Shown: one piece after another, positions 7,464-14,228 of the stretch
How the letters are laid out: each line of letters starts with the position of its first letter
Position numbering within the stretch: position 1 is the first letter of the stretch
Assembly: GCA_035935465.1 (NCBI GenBank)
Contig: DASYXA010000029.1
Coordinates: forward strand, 1 to 29,237
Source of the DNA: UBA4735 sp035935465
GTDB lineage: Bacteria > Chloroflexota > Limnocylindria > P2-11E
Length of the DNA: 29,237 nt
Direction: 5' to 3'
Program-made: the position numbers and the translations under genes
Notes under the pieces: generated by a model
What the model saw: the letters and a program-made list of their open reading frames with translations, nothing else
What the model was told of the DNA's origin: nothing
Database searches by the model: none

Positions 7464-7883
7464 CTAGTCGGCCTTGGCGGCCCCGGCCTCGCGCACGCGC
7501 AGGCTCAGCGCCTTCATGACGCTGTGCGCGATGTCGGTGTCCTGGTGCAGGACGTTCTGGAACTGCCGCGGGCCGAGGACCAGGCAGCGGCTCGCCGCGC
7601 TCGTCGTGACCGTGGCGGTGCGGGGGCCGCCGTCCACCAGCGCGATCTCGCCGAAGAAATCGCCGGGCGCCATCTTCGCGATCCTGCGTCCCTTGCGCGT
7701 CACGTCCGCGCCGCCGGCGAGGAGGACGAAGAAGTCGCCACCGCTCTTGCCTTCGGTGCAGAGGACGCGGCCGGCCGGAAAATCCATGTCCTCGACCTGC
7801 GTCACGATGAACTCGATCTGCTTGGTGGTGCAGTGCGCGAAGAGCGGGACCGCCTTCAGCCTGGCGACACGGGCATCGGCCAC
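7464..7883 (-). CDS. Stand-alone cyclic nucleotide-binding domain protein (CNB 1)
   Basis: This is a 139-aa single-domain protein of the Crp/PKA-regulatory-subunit cNMP-binding fold. The phosphate-binding cassette is intact: GDFFGEIALVDGGPRTATV keeps the ribose-binding Glu (FGE) and the phosphate-binding Arg (PR-T-A). There is no C-terminal helix-turn-helix or other effector domain, so it cannot be a classical CRP regulator and may act by protein contact. The start is GTG 7883, 3 nt after the stop of the preceding paralogue. The class III cyclase three genes downstream is a plausible source of ligand (inference). Confidence 0.88.
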   Translation of the reverse strand: MADARVARLKAVPLFAHCTTKQIEFIVTQVEDMDFPAGRVLCTEGKSGGDFFVLLAGGADVTRKGRRIAKMAPGDFFGEIALVDGGPRTATVTTSAASRCLVLGPRQFQNVLHQDTDIAHSVMKALSLRVREAGAAKAD

Positions 7884-7886
7884 GGG

Positions 7887-8327
7887 CTAGTGCTTCGCGC
7901 TCGCCTCGTCCTCGCGCTCGGCATTGCGCAGCCGTTTCGTGAGCACGGGCAGCAGGGCAAGCGCGATCTGCGGGTGGCTCTCGAGGATGCCGCGGAAGTG
8001 CCAGCGCTGGATGCCGAGGCACGTCGTCGGCTCGGTGGCCCGCACCGTCGCGGACCGGGGGAACTCGTCGAGCAGGGCCATCTCGCCGAAGACGTCGCCT
8101 TCCTTCATCTCCGCGAGCTTGTGGACGTGGCCACCGCGGTCCTGGAACGCTTCGACGCGCCCCTTCTTGATGATGAAGGCACCGACACCGGTGTCGCCCT
8201 GGCGGACGATGTCCTGCCCTTTGGTGTAGCTCTGCTCGACGGCGGCGTTCGCGATGGCCTCGAGCGACTTGCGATCGAGGTCTTCGAACAGCCGCACGTG
8301 CTTGAGGAATTCGACGTTGTCCGCCAT
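7887..8327 (-). CDS. Stand-alone cyclic nucleotide-binding domain protein (CNB 2)
   Basis: This 146-aa protein starts at ATG 8327 and consists of one cNMP-binding domain followed by a short charged tail (LTKRLRNAEREDEASAKH). Its phosphate-binding cassette GDVFGEMALLDEFPRSATV is canonical, with Glu and Arg present, so it probably binds cAMP or cGMP. There is no DNA-binding domain. It is the first gene of a nine-gene minus-strand run, and a TATGCT -10-like box lies 8 nt before its ATG. It is clearly related to the CNB gene immediately downstream but diverged, so the two may act as a pair. Confidence 0.88.
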   Translation of the reverse strand: MADNVEFLKHVRLFEDLDRKSLEAIANAAVEQSYTKGQDIVRQGDTGVGAFIIKKGRVEAFQDRGGHVHKLAEMKEGDVFGEMALLDEFPRSATVRATEPTTCLGIQRWHFRGILESHPQIALALLPVLTKRLRNAEREDEASAKH

Positions 8328-8335
8328 GCGGCGGC

Positions 8336-8369
8336 AGCATAGCCGACGGCCCGACCCGCCCGCGATACT
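8336..8369. promoter_or_regulatory. Divergent promoter region between CNB 2 and the GNAT gene
   Basis: The 51-nt gap between the two divergent genes holds a minus-strand TATGCT (8341-8336), 8 nt from the CNB 2 ATG, and a plus-strand GATACT (8364-8369), 9 nt from the GNAT GTG. Both spacings would give leaderless or nearly leaderless transcripts. No confident -35 is visible. Confidence 0.4.
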
Positions 8370-8378
8370 GGGGACGCC

Positions 8379-9242
8379 GTGCCGTATCGGGTCGAGACCG
8401 CGACCGACATCGCCGCCTGCGCCCTCACCGTCCCCATCCAGGACGAGGTGTGGAGCGGGGACGTCGCCGTCCCGCCGCAGCTCATGCTGGCGATCGTCCA
8501 CAACGGAGGGTTCGTGGCGCTCGGCTACGTCGACGGCGACACCAGGCCGGCGGGCTTCGTGTTCGGCTTCCTCGGCATCTACGACTTCCACTTCCGCCAC
8601 CACTCGCACATGCTCGCCGTGCGCCGCGAGCATCGGGGCACCGGGCTCGCGCTCGCGCTGAAGGAAGCGCAACGCGATCACTGTCTCGATCAGGGCATCG
8701 AGATCATGGCCTGGACCATGGATCCGCTCGAGGCGCTGAACGCGCGCTTCAACTTCGGCAAGCTCGGCACGTACGCGCGCGAGTACCACCGCGACTTCTA
8801 CGGCGCGATGCCCGACAAGCTGAACGCGGGACTGCCGTCGGATCGCTTCTACGTCGAGTGGCCGATCGGGATGGATCGCACGTACAAACGCTTGAAGGGC
8901 GAGGATCGGGCACCGGCGCTCGACGACGCGGAGCGTGAGGGCATCCGCTATCTCCTCAGCGCGGACGGCGGCCGGCCCGCGCTCCAGGATCCGCCGGCCG
9001 GTGAGTCGCATCTGCTGGTCGAGATCCCCGCGGACTACCAGGCCGTGAAGCGGGACGACCCGTCGCTCGCGCTCGCGTGGCGCATCGCGGCGCGCGGCGC
9101 GTTCGAGGGCGCGTTCGCGCAGGGCTACGCTGCCGTCGAATTCCTGCGGAGCAATGACGGGAGGGGTGCGTACATGCTTGTGCCTCAGCCACAGCGCGTA
9201 CGCCCGGGCCCGGCTTCGCCGGCCCCGGGCGAGCCCCAATGA
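8379..9242 (+). CDS. GNAT-family N-acyltransferase (COG3375-like), possible amino-acid N-succinyltransferase
   Basis: This is a 287-aa protein with a GTG start. The first ~160 residues look like a GNAT acyltransferase core, including LAVRREHRGTGLALALKEAQ (the acyl-CoA-binding R-x-x-G-x-G/A segment) and AWTMDPLEALNARFNFGKLG. The sequence resembles the conserved family COG3375, often found next to enolase-superfamily N-succinylamino-acid racemases. ATGA overlaps exactly such a gene here. I infer acyl transfer from a CoA donor, possibly succinyl-CoA to a D-amino acid as described for the Geobacillus system; the substrate is not proven by sequence. The C-terminal tail (PGPASPAPG) is encoded by a palindromic repeat and is probably not part of the fold. 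Confidence 0.75.
   Translation: MPYRVETATDIAACALTVPIQDEVWSGDVAVPPQLMLAIVHNGGFVALGYVDGDTRPAGFVFGFLGIYDFHFRHHSHMLAVRREHRGTGLALALKEAQRDHCLDQGIEIMAWTMDPLEALNARFNFGKLGTYAREYHRDFYGAMPDKLNAGLPSDRFYVEWPIGMDRTYKRLKGEDRAPALDDAEREGIRYLLSADGGRPALQDPPAGESHLLVEIPADYQAVKRDDPSLALAWRIAARGAFEGAFAQGYAAVEFLRSNDGRGAYMLVPQPQRVRPGPASPAPGEPQ
9201..9231. repeat. GC-rich palindromic repeat, copy A
   Basis: This 31-nt near-perfect inverted repeat has 14-nt arms (9201-9214 and 9218-9231), one internal C/C mismatch and a TTC loop. It lies inside the last codons of the GNAT gene. A second copy at 11581-11611 differs at one paired position on each arm, so pairing is retained. It resembles a REP-type element. It could also form an RNA hairpin, but no U-tract follows. 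Confidence 0.75.
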
Positions 9243-10351
9243 GAGTGGAGCGCGTGGAGCTGTTCGTCGTGCGCCTGCCCCTCAAGCGCGCCTACGAGAC
9301 GAGCGGTTCGCGCGAGACCCATCAGACCCACATCCTCGCGCGCGCCGAGAGCGAGGGCGCGGTCGGCTGGGGCGAAAGCGTCGCGCCGGAGCAGCCCTGG
9401 TACTCGGGCGAGACGCCGAAGACGATCTGGTACGCGCTCGACGAGGTGATCCTCCCCCAGCTCCTGCGCGAGGACCTCGCCGGTCCGGCCGACGCGGACG
9501 CCACGCTCGCCTGGGTCCGCGAGCACCGGATGGCGAAGGCCACGATCGAGATGGCGGTGTGGGACCTCTTCGCCAAGCGCGCCGGCGTGCCGCTCGCCAG
9601 GCTGCTCGGCGGGACACGCGACCGGATCCTGTGCGGCGTCGCGATCGGGATCCACCCGACGGTCGAGGCGCTCATCGAGACGATCGAGCGCGAGCTCGAA
9701 GGCGGCTACCAGCGGGTGAAGCTGAAGATCAAGCCCGGCGCGGACGGGCACGTCGCCGAAGCGGTCCGCAACCGCTTCCCCGAGCTCCCGTTCATGCTCG
9801 ACGCGAACTCCGCGTACACGCTCGCCGATCTGCCGCTCTTCAAGCGGATCGACGCGTACCACCCCACGATGGTCGAGCAGCCGCTCGCGTACGACGACAT
9901 CGTCGACCACGCGACGCTGCAGCAGGCGATCGCGACGCCGGTCTGCCTGGATGAGTCGATCCACACGAGCGACGACGCGCGCAAGGCGATCGAGATCGGC
10001 GCGACCAAGATCATCAACATCAAGCCCGGCCGCGTCGGCGGCCACGCGTCCGCGAAGCGGATCCACGACGTGTGCGCCGATCTCGGGGTCCCGGTGTGGT
10101 GCGGCGGCATGCTCGAGTTCGGGATCGGCCGCGCGCACAACGTGCACCTCGCGTCGCTGCCGAGCTTCAGCCTGCCGGGCGACGTGAGCGCGTCCGAGCG
10201 CTACTTCGAGACGGAGATCATCGGTGAGCCCTTCACGGTCGGGACTGACGGGACGATGAAGGTACCGACAAGCCCGGGCATCGGGGTCACGGTGCTCGAG
10301 GCCGCTATCCGGAAGCTCGCGCTCCAGACGAAGGAGTACCGGCGGGCCTGA
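9239..10351 (+). CDS. Enolase-superfamily o-succinylbenzoate synthase/N-succinylamino-acid racemase-like enzyme (MenC-type)
   Basis: This is a 370-aa member of the muconate-lactonising subgroup of the enolase superfamily. All active-site residues are visible: the KxK acid/base motif in VKLKIKPG (Lys163, Lys165), the metal ligands Asp188 (LDANSAY), Glu213 (VEQPL) and Asp238 (CLDES), and the second base Lys262 (NIKPGRVGG). These motifs do not separate menaquinone OSBS from promiscuous N-succinylamino-acid racemase (NSAR). Coupling by ATGA to a GNAT gene and the absence of other men genes favour the NSAR role, in which an acyltransferase, this racemase and a deacylase convert D- to L-amino acids. 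The deacylase is not in the window. The 3' end overlaps the convergent gene by 47 nt. Confidence 0.88.
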   Translation: MRVERVELFVVRLPLKRAYETSGSRETHQTHILARAESEGAVGWGESVAPEQPWYSGETPKTIWYALDEVILPQLLREDLAGPADADATLAWVREHRMAKATIEMAVWDLFAKRAGVPLARLLGGTRDRILCGVAIGIHPTVEALIETIERELEGGYQRVKLKIKPGADGHVAEAVRNRFPELPFMLDANSAYTLADLPLFKRIDAYHPTMVEQPLAYDDIVDHATLQQAIATPVCLDESIHTSDDARKAIEIGATKIINIKPGRVGGHASAKRIHDVCADLGVPVWCGGMLEFGIGRAHNVHLASLPSFSLPGDVSASERYFETEIIGEPFTVGTDGTMKVPTSPGIGVTVLEAAIRKLALQTKEYRRA

Positions 10352-10808
10352 CCGCGGTCGCCGGCTCCGCGGGCCAGACGATGACCTCGTCGATCACCGT
10401 GCCGAACGCGTCGACCAGCCGCACATAGTCGCCGCGCCGCCAGATGAGCCGCGCACCGCCGAGCGGGCCGGCGGCGTACACGTGCTTGCGGCCGGAGGTG
10501 AGGTCGTCGGCCACGGGGTGCATCGCCGCCCGGACGCGCGAGCCGGAGTGGACGCGATAGATCTCGCCGGCGGTCACGAACGCGGGCGACCCGAACGTGT
10601 AGATCCACTCCCATTCGATCGGCTTCGCGATCTCGACCTTCCAGAGCGGCCGGATGTGTTGCAGCCGCCAGTTCGCAAGGTCGCTGTCGATGTCGACCGC
10701 GAGCTCCACCCACTCGAGATTCGCCTCATCGAGCGTCGTGCCCTCCGGCGCGACCCGGATCGAGAGGATGCGGGCCTTGTTGGCCTCGACCGGCTTGAAA
10801 TCGCTCAC
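10305..10808 (-). CDS. Hypothetical protein with a possible lamin-tail-like (LTD) fold
   Basis: The most plausible product is 167 aa from GTG 10808. That start is preceded by a TAGCGT box 8 nt upstream. An ATG six codons further upstream (10826) is the alternative. The sequence has features reminiscent of lamin-tail domains: EWVELAVDID near the N-terminus, NWRLQHI, and the late signature RRGDYVRLVDAFGTVIDEV. There is no signal peptide or catalytic motif. The last 26 residues are Ala/Pro/Ser/Gly-rich and encoded in antisense to the end of the upstream racemase-like gene, so the functional protein may be shorter. The domain call is tentative and the function unknown. Confidence 0.5.
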   Translation of the reverse strand: MSDFKPVEANKARILSIRVAPEGTTLDEANLEWVELAVDIDSDLANWRLQHIRPLWKVEIAKPIEWEWIYTFGSPAFVTAGEIYRVHSGSRVRAAMHPVADDLTSGRKHVYAAGPLGGARLIWRRGDYVRLVDAFGTVIDEVIVWPAEPATAVRPAGTPSSGARASG

Positions 10809-10816
10809 CGGACCGA

Positions 10817-10826
10817 ACGCTAGCAT
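10817..10826. promoter_or_regulatory. Overlapping divergent -10 boxes (LTD-like gene/aquaporin)
   Basis: Minus-strand TAGCGT (10822-10817) lies 8 nt before GTG 10808. Plus-strand TAGCAT (10821-10826) would start the aquaporin mRNA with a short leader carrying GGAGGG. The two boxes share two base pairs, so only one direction could be bound by RNA polymerase at a time. Confidence 0.4.
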
Positions 10827-10837
10827 TTGGCCGTACC

Positions 10838-10843
10838 GGAGGG
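10838..10843 (+). promoter_or_regulatory. Shine-Dalgarno site for aquaporin
   Basis: GGAGGG lies 5 nt before ATG 10849. An out-of-frame ATG-GAA-TGA (10844-10852) spans the gap and overlaps the real start codon. It could form a two-codon upstream ORF, but may be chance. Confidence 0.55.
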
Positions 10844-10848
10844 ATGGA

Positions 10849-11649
10849 ATGAGCGAACACACCCGCGCGCTGCTGGCGGAGATCGCGGGCACCTTCATGT
10901 TCTTCGTGATCGGCGCAGGCGCGATCGTGACGACCGTCGCGGCCGGCTCGCCGCCGAACAGCCTGCTCGCCATTGCGCTCGCGCACGGGCTGGTCCTCGC
11001 GATCGCCGTCTCGTCGTTCGGCGCGATCTCCGGCGGCCACTTCAACCCCGCGGTCACGTTCGGGCTCGCGGTCGCGCGGAAGCACCCCTGGTCCCGCGTG
11101 CTCACGTACTGGGCGGCGCAGCTCATCGGCGCGCTCCTCGCGGGCCTCGTGCTCCGGGTGTTCTTCGAGCCGTTCCTCGCGGCCGCGACCGCGACCCACC
11201 TCGGCACGCCGACGGTGAATCCCGCGGTGTCGCCGGAGCTCGCGATCTTCATCGAAGCGGTGCTCACGCTCTTCCTCGTGTGGACGGTCTTCGGAACCGC
11301 CGTCTCGCCGAACGCGCCGCGCATCGCCGGCTTCGGCATCGGGCTCATCGTGACCGCCGACATCCTGATCGGCGGCCCGCTCACGGGAGCCGCGATGAAC
11401 CCGGCGCGGCACTTCGGGCCTGCGGTCGTGTCGGGATACCTCGACGACTGGTACGTGTACTGGATCGGGCCGCTCATCGGCGCGGCGCTCGCCGGCCTGT
11501 CGTATCGCTACGTCTTCGGGCCACCCGAGGAGCGCGAACCGATCGTGTTGCCGGATCTCGGAACGTCCGTCTCTTCCGTGCGCTCGGGCCCGGCTTCGCC
11601 GGCCCCGAGCGTGCCCTCTTCAACAGACCGGACGGAGCGGCTCCAGTGA
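10849..11649 (+). CDS. Aquaporin/MIP-family channel
   Basis: This is a 266-aa integral membrane protein of the major intrinsic protein family, a passive channel for water and perhaps small neutral solutes. Both pore half-helices carry the NPA signature: SGGHFNPAVT (first half) and GAAMNPARHFGPA (second half), the latter with the Arg of the selectivity filter. Hydrophobic segments fit the usual six helices. The longer open frame begins upstream, but homology starts at ATG 10849, next to a Shine-Dalgarno site. The hydrophilic C-terminal tail contains GPASPAP, encoded by palindromic repeat copy B. Specificity (water or glycerol-type) cannot be fixed by eye. Confidence 0.93.
   Translation: MSEHTRALLAEIAGTFMFFVIGAGAIVTTVAAGSPPNSLLAIALAHGLVLAIAVSSFGAISGGHFNPAVTFGLAVARKHPWSRVLTYWAAQLIGALLAGLVLRVFFEPFLAAATATHLGTPTVNPAVSPELAIFIEAVLTLFLVWTVFGTAVSPNAPRIAGFGIGLIVTADILIGGPLTGAAMNPARHFGPAVVSGYLDDWYVYWIGPLIGAALAGLSYRYVFGPPEEREPIVLPDLGTSVSSVRSGPASPAPSVPSSTDRTERLQ
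11581..11611. repeat. GC-rich palindromic repeat, copy B
   Basis: This is a 31-nt inverted repeat with 14-nt arms (11581-11594 and 11598-11611) and a TTC loop, carrying the same internal mismatch as copy A. Relative to copy A, C-to-T in the left arm is matched by G-to-A in the right arm, which preserves the hairpin. It lies in the coding tail of aquaporin in the same frame as copy A, so both genes end with a GPASPAP tail. Confidence 0.75.
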
Positions 11650-11653
11650 TCGG

Positions 11654-11725
11654 TGAGGGGCGAGGGATTCGAACCCTCGACCAAGGGATTAAAAGTCCCC
11701 TGCTCTACCGCTGAGCTAGCCCCCC
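11654..11725 (-). tRNA. tRNA-Lys (anticodon TTT)
   Basis: A complete 72-nt cloverleaf folds on the minus strand. The acceptor GGGGGGC (11725-11719) pairs with GCCCCTC (11661-11655, one G-U). The D-arm is GCTC/GAGC and the anticodon stem GGGGA/TCCCT, with loop CTTTTAA giving anticodon TTT at 11693-11691. The T-arm is GAGGG/CCCTC with TTCGAAT, and the discriminator is A. The following bases are CCG, so the CCA end is not genome-encoded. The gene lies 4 nt from the aquaporin stop on the opposite strand. I see no attachment-site duplication nearby. Confidence 0.97.
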
Positions 11726-11738
11726 GGCCGATCCAAGT

Positions 11739-12356
11739 CTAGGTTCGGGCATCGGGCGCCAGCCGATCGAACGCGGTCGGGGTGCGAGCGTCGCGAAGGC
11801 GTTCGCGGATGACCGCCGCACATGCGGCTGGATCGAGCACCGCTGTGTCGACCTCGAGGTCGTAGGGTCCGACGCTCGCCACGCCCTCCTGCCAGCGCCG
11901 CACCGGCAGTGGCACCGGATCGTCGGGGGTGCCGGTCGCGTAGCCGCCCTCGCGTCCCGGCTGACCCGCGTTCCGCCGCCGCATGATCTCGTCGATCGGG
12001 CAACGCACGCCGACGAAGAGCACCGGCAGCCCACGGATGAGCGCGGCGCACTGCGCGAGGATCTCGCGGTCGTAGTGGCCGACGTCGACGACGACGTTCA
12101 GTCCCTCGAGGCTGTGCGCGGCGATCGAGCCGTAGAGCGCGGCGTAGAACGAGGGCATGAGCGGCCGGAGGTCGGGCCGCTCGTCGCCGGGGCGGAGACC
12201 GATGCCCGGACGATAGCGCGCAGGCGTGACCTCGCGGACGAAGACATCGACGCCGAGATTCATCCACACGCCGTCGAACGTCTCCTGGATCGCGGCGACG
12301 ATGCTCGACTTGCCCGACCGAGGCGCGCCGTTCAGCACGACGATCTGCCCCGGCAC
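11739..12356 (-). CDS. Chloramphenicol phosphotransferase-like P-loop kinase
   Basis: This is a 205-aa P-loop protein (GTG start). Residues 9-18 form the Walker A GAPRSGKSS. NLGVDVF follows, with Asp37 matching the position of the catalytic aspartate of the Streptomyces chloramphenicol 3-O-phosphotransferase family. LFVGVRCPIDEIMRRRNAG further along corresponds to the family's LxGVxC core and lid segment. Such proteins phosphorylate small hydroxylated molecules. Most members outside Streptomyces have unknown substrates, so antibiotic resistance should not be assumed. It is the last gene of a four-gene minus-strand operon, 8 nt after the XRE regulator. Confidence 0.75.
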   Translation of the reverse strand: MPGQIVVLNGAPRSGKSSIVAAIQETFDGVWMNLGVDVFVREVTPARYRPGIGLRPGDERPDLRPLMPSFYAALYGSIAAHSLEGLNVVVDVGHYDREILAQCAALIRGLPVLFVGVRCPIDEIMRRRNAGQPGREGGYATGTPDDPVPLPVRRWQEGVASVGPYDLEVDTAVLDPAACAAVIRERLRDARTPTAFDRLAPDART

Positions 12357-12364
12357 CGCGAGGC

Positions 12365-12625
12365 TCAGCGGATCCCCTTCAACAGCTCGGCGAGCGTGAC
12401 GCCGAGACGCTTCGCGAAATGTGACAGCGCGGCGAGCGATGGCGCGACGCGACCGGTCTCCATCTTCCAGACGTACTGCCGCTGGAAGTACACGACGCCG
12501 CGCGCGCTCTGCCCGAGCTCGGCCATCGTCAGTCCCTTCTGCTCGCGCAGCACGCGGATGCGCTTCCCCACCGCGCGGAGGAGCTTCGCCTCGCCCGGGA
12601 CATCGGGGTTCACCCGGGCCGGCAT
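12365..12625 (-). CDS. XRE-family helix-turn-helix regulator
   Basis: This is an 86-aa protein consisting almost wholly of a Cro/C1-type HTH (residues about 18-84): VGKRIRVLREQKGLTMAELG is helices 1-2, YVWKMETGRVAPSLAAL the recognition-helix region, and GVTLAELLKGI the end. The recognition segment is unusual in containing aromatic-rich VVYFQRQYVW. ATG 12625 shares a base with the hydrolase stop (TGATG). A longer upstream frame exists but is antisense-like shadow of the hydrolase. It may autoregulate this operon; no operator is obvious. Confidence 0.82.
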   Translation of the reverse strand: MPARVNPDVPGEAKLLRAVGKRIRVLREQKGLTMAELGQSARGVVYFQRQYVWKMETGRVAPSLAALSHFAKRLGVTLAELLKGIR

Positions 12626-13260
12626 CAGCGGCGTCCCGCGACGAAGTCGACCATCGCGGCGATCAGGTCGGCACCGTGCGGCCCGTCGAGCAGCGGGCGC
12701 GAGTGCTCGGTGCCATCGACCATCAGCAGCGTCTTCGGCGCGGCGCAGACGTCGAACGTGTGTCGCACGTGCGGCGCAGCCCCGAGATGGTCCTCGGTCG
12801 CGCAGATGAAGAGCTTCCGGCCGGTCACCTTCCGCGCGAGCGCGTCGTCGATCGCCTCGACCGGCGCGGAGATGCTCACCACGCATTCGACGTCACGCTC
12901 GAACGAAGAGCCGAGCACGGCGTGGCCGCCCATCGAGGCGCCGACGAGCCCGATCTCCCTGGCCCCGGCCTGGGTGAGCCAGGCCTTCGCTGCCGCGAGG
13001 TCCGTCACCGTCGTCCAGGTCGAGCTCGCGCGCGGGCCCGAACCGACCTTGCCGGTCGTGCCGCTGGACCCGCCGAACCCGCGGAAGTTCAGGGCGAGCG
13101 CGGGCACCCCGCGCTCGACGAACCGGGGGGCGATGTCGCGCCACCCGCTGGCGTCCCAGCTCTGGCCGTGACAGAGGACCACCGCCCGGTCCGCGGGCAG
13201 CGAGCCGTACAGCTCGGCGTTCAGCCGCTCCCCGTCGCTCGCAAGCTCGACGGCGGTCAC
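12625..13260 (-). CDS. Alpha/beta hydrolase, dienelactone-hydrolase-like
   Basis: This is a 211-aa single-domain serine hydrolase. VVLCHGQSWDASGW supplies the oxyanion-hole HG, GASMGG is the nucleophile elbow, ATEDHLG carries a likely catalytic acid, and GTEHSRPLL has the likely catalytic His. There is no signal peptide, so it is probably cytoplasmic. The substrate is unknown. The GTG start overlaps the dehydrogenase stop (GTGA), and its own stop overlaps the XRE start, so the four genes are probably co-translated. Confidence 0.82.
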   Translation of the reverse strand: MTAVELASDGERLNAELYGSLPADRAVVLCHGQSWDASGWRDIAPRFVERGVPALALNFRGFGGSSGTTGKVGSGPRASSTWTTVTDLAAAKAWLTQAGAREIGLVGASMGGHAVLGSSFERDVECVVSISAPVEAIDDALARKVTGRKLFICATEDHLGAAPHVRHTFDVCAAPKTLLMVDGTEHSRPLLDGPHGADLIAAMVDFVAGRR

Positions 13261-14222
13261 GGGACCGGGTCGAGCAGCGGCGTGCCGTCGAGGAAGGCGA
13301 GGATGTTCCGCGCCGCGCGCACGGCCATCTTCGTCCTGGTCTCCTCGGAGGCGGACGCGATGTGCGGCAGCAGCACGACGTTCTCGAGCGTCAGCAGCAG
13401 CGGATCGACGTCGGGCTCGCGCTCGAAGACGTCGAGGCCCGCGCCGGCGATCACGCCGTCGCGCAGCGCCTCGGCGAGCGCGCGCTCGTCGACGACCGGC
13501 CCGCGCGAGCTGTTGATGAGGATCGCGGTGCGCTTCATCTTGCGGAGCCGCTCCGCGTTCATGAGGTGGCGCGTCTCGGGCAGCAGCGGCGTGTGCAGCG
13601 AGACGAAGTCGGATCGCGCGAGGAGCTCGTCCAACGTCAGGTAGGTCGCGCCGAGCTCGCGCTCCGCCTCCTCGTTGCGCCGCGCGTCGGTGTAGAGGAT
13701 CTCCATCTGAAAGCCTTTCGCCCGGCGCGAGAGCGCGCGGCCGATCCGGCCCATGCCGACGACGCCGAGCGTCGCGTGGTGCACGTCGCGCCCGGTGAAC
13801 AGGAACGGCGTCCAGCCGCGGTACTTCCCCGCCCGCAGGAAGCGCTCGGCCTCGCCCAGCCGGCGCGCCGCGGCCAGCAGGAGCGCGAACACGCCGTCGG
13901 CCGTGGTCTCGTCCAGGATGCCTGGGGCGAACGTGACCGGAATGTTGCGCTCGCGCGCCGCGGCGATGTCGATGTTGTCGTAGCCGGTGCCCATGGTCGC
14001 GATGAACCGGAGCTTGGACGCGCCGCGGATCGCGTCACCGGTCACCGGGTTCGCCGGCAGCGTGTACAGGATGTCGGCGTTCTTGATCATCCCGACCACG
14101 TCCTGCGCGCTGGGGATCGGCGGGTCCTCGGGTCCGACCGAGATGTCCGCGCGCGGCCGCAGGAGCTTCAGGGCCTCTTCGCTGACCGGACGCGTGACGA
14201 CGATGCGCAGACGATCGGGCAC
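13257..14222 (-). CDS. D-2-hydroxyacid dehydrogenase (glyoxylate/hydroxypyruvate reductase type)
   Basis: This is a 321-aa NAD(P)-dependent D-isomer-specific dehydrogenase. The Rossmann dinucleotide motif is GVVGMGRIG (residues 153-161). The catalytic triad of the family is visible: Arg240 (INSSRGPVVDE), Glu269 (LDVFEREP) and His287 (LLPHIASAS). The substrate loop MGTGYDNID (77-85) fits the glyoxylate reductase/glycerate dehydrogenase branch. Exact substrate and cofactor preference are not certain. It is first in a four-gene operon. The GTG start is preceded by TATTGT 6 nt upstream, suggesting a leaderless mRNA. Confidence 0.9.
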   Translation of the reverse strand: MPDRLRIVVTRPVSEEALKLLRPRADISVGPEDPPIPSAQDVVGMIKNADILYTLPANPVTGDAIRGASKLRFIATMGTGYDNIDIAAARERNIPVTFAPGILDETTADGVFALLLAAARRLGEAERFLRAGKYRGWTPFLFTGRDVHHATLGVVGMGRIGRALSRRAKGFQMEILYTDARRNEEAERELGATYLTLDELLARSDFVSLHTPLLPETRHLMNAERLRKMKRTAILINSSRGPVVDERALAEALRDGVIAGAGLDVFEREPDVDPLLLTLENVVLLPHIASASEETRTKMAVRAARNILAFLDGTPLLDPVP

Positions 14223-14228
14223 GCGCAG

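Noticed and set aside
9201..9231. Intrinsic terminator at the GC-rich hairpin
   Set aside because: No U-tract follows, and the coupled downstream gene starts within 10 nt. A second copy lies inside another coding tail, so a repeat element fits better.
7887..9239. Extension of the CNB 2 frame upstream to 9239
   Set aside because: The extension is antisense to the GNAT gene. The conserved CNB sequence begins at ATG 8327, which has a -10-like box 8 nt upstream.
11654..11725. tRNA-Lys as an integration site for a mobile element
   Set aside because: No integrase, no direct repeat of the tRNA 3' end and no change in gene style flanking it.
11739..12356. Chloramphenicol resistance gene
   Set aside because: Only family-level similarity is visible, and most members of the family have other or unknown substrates.
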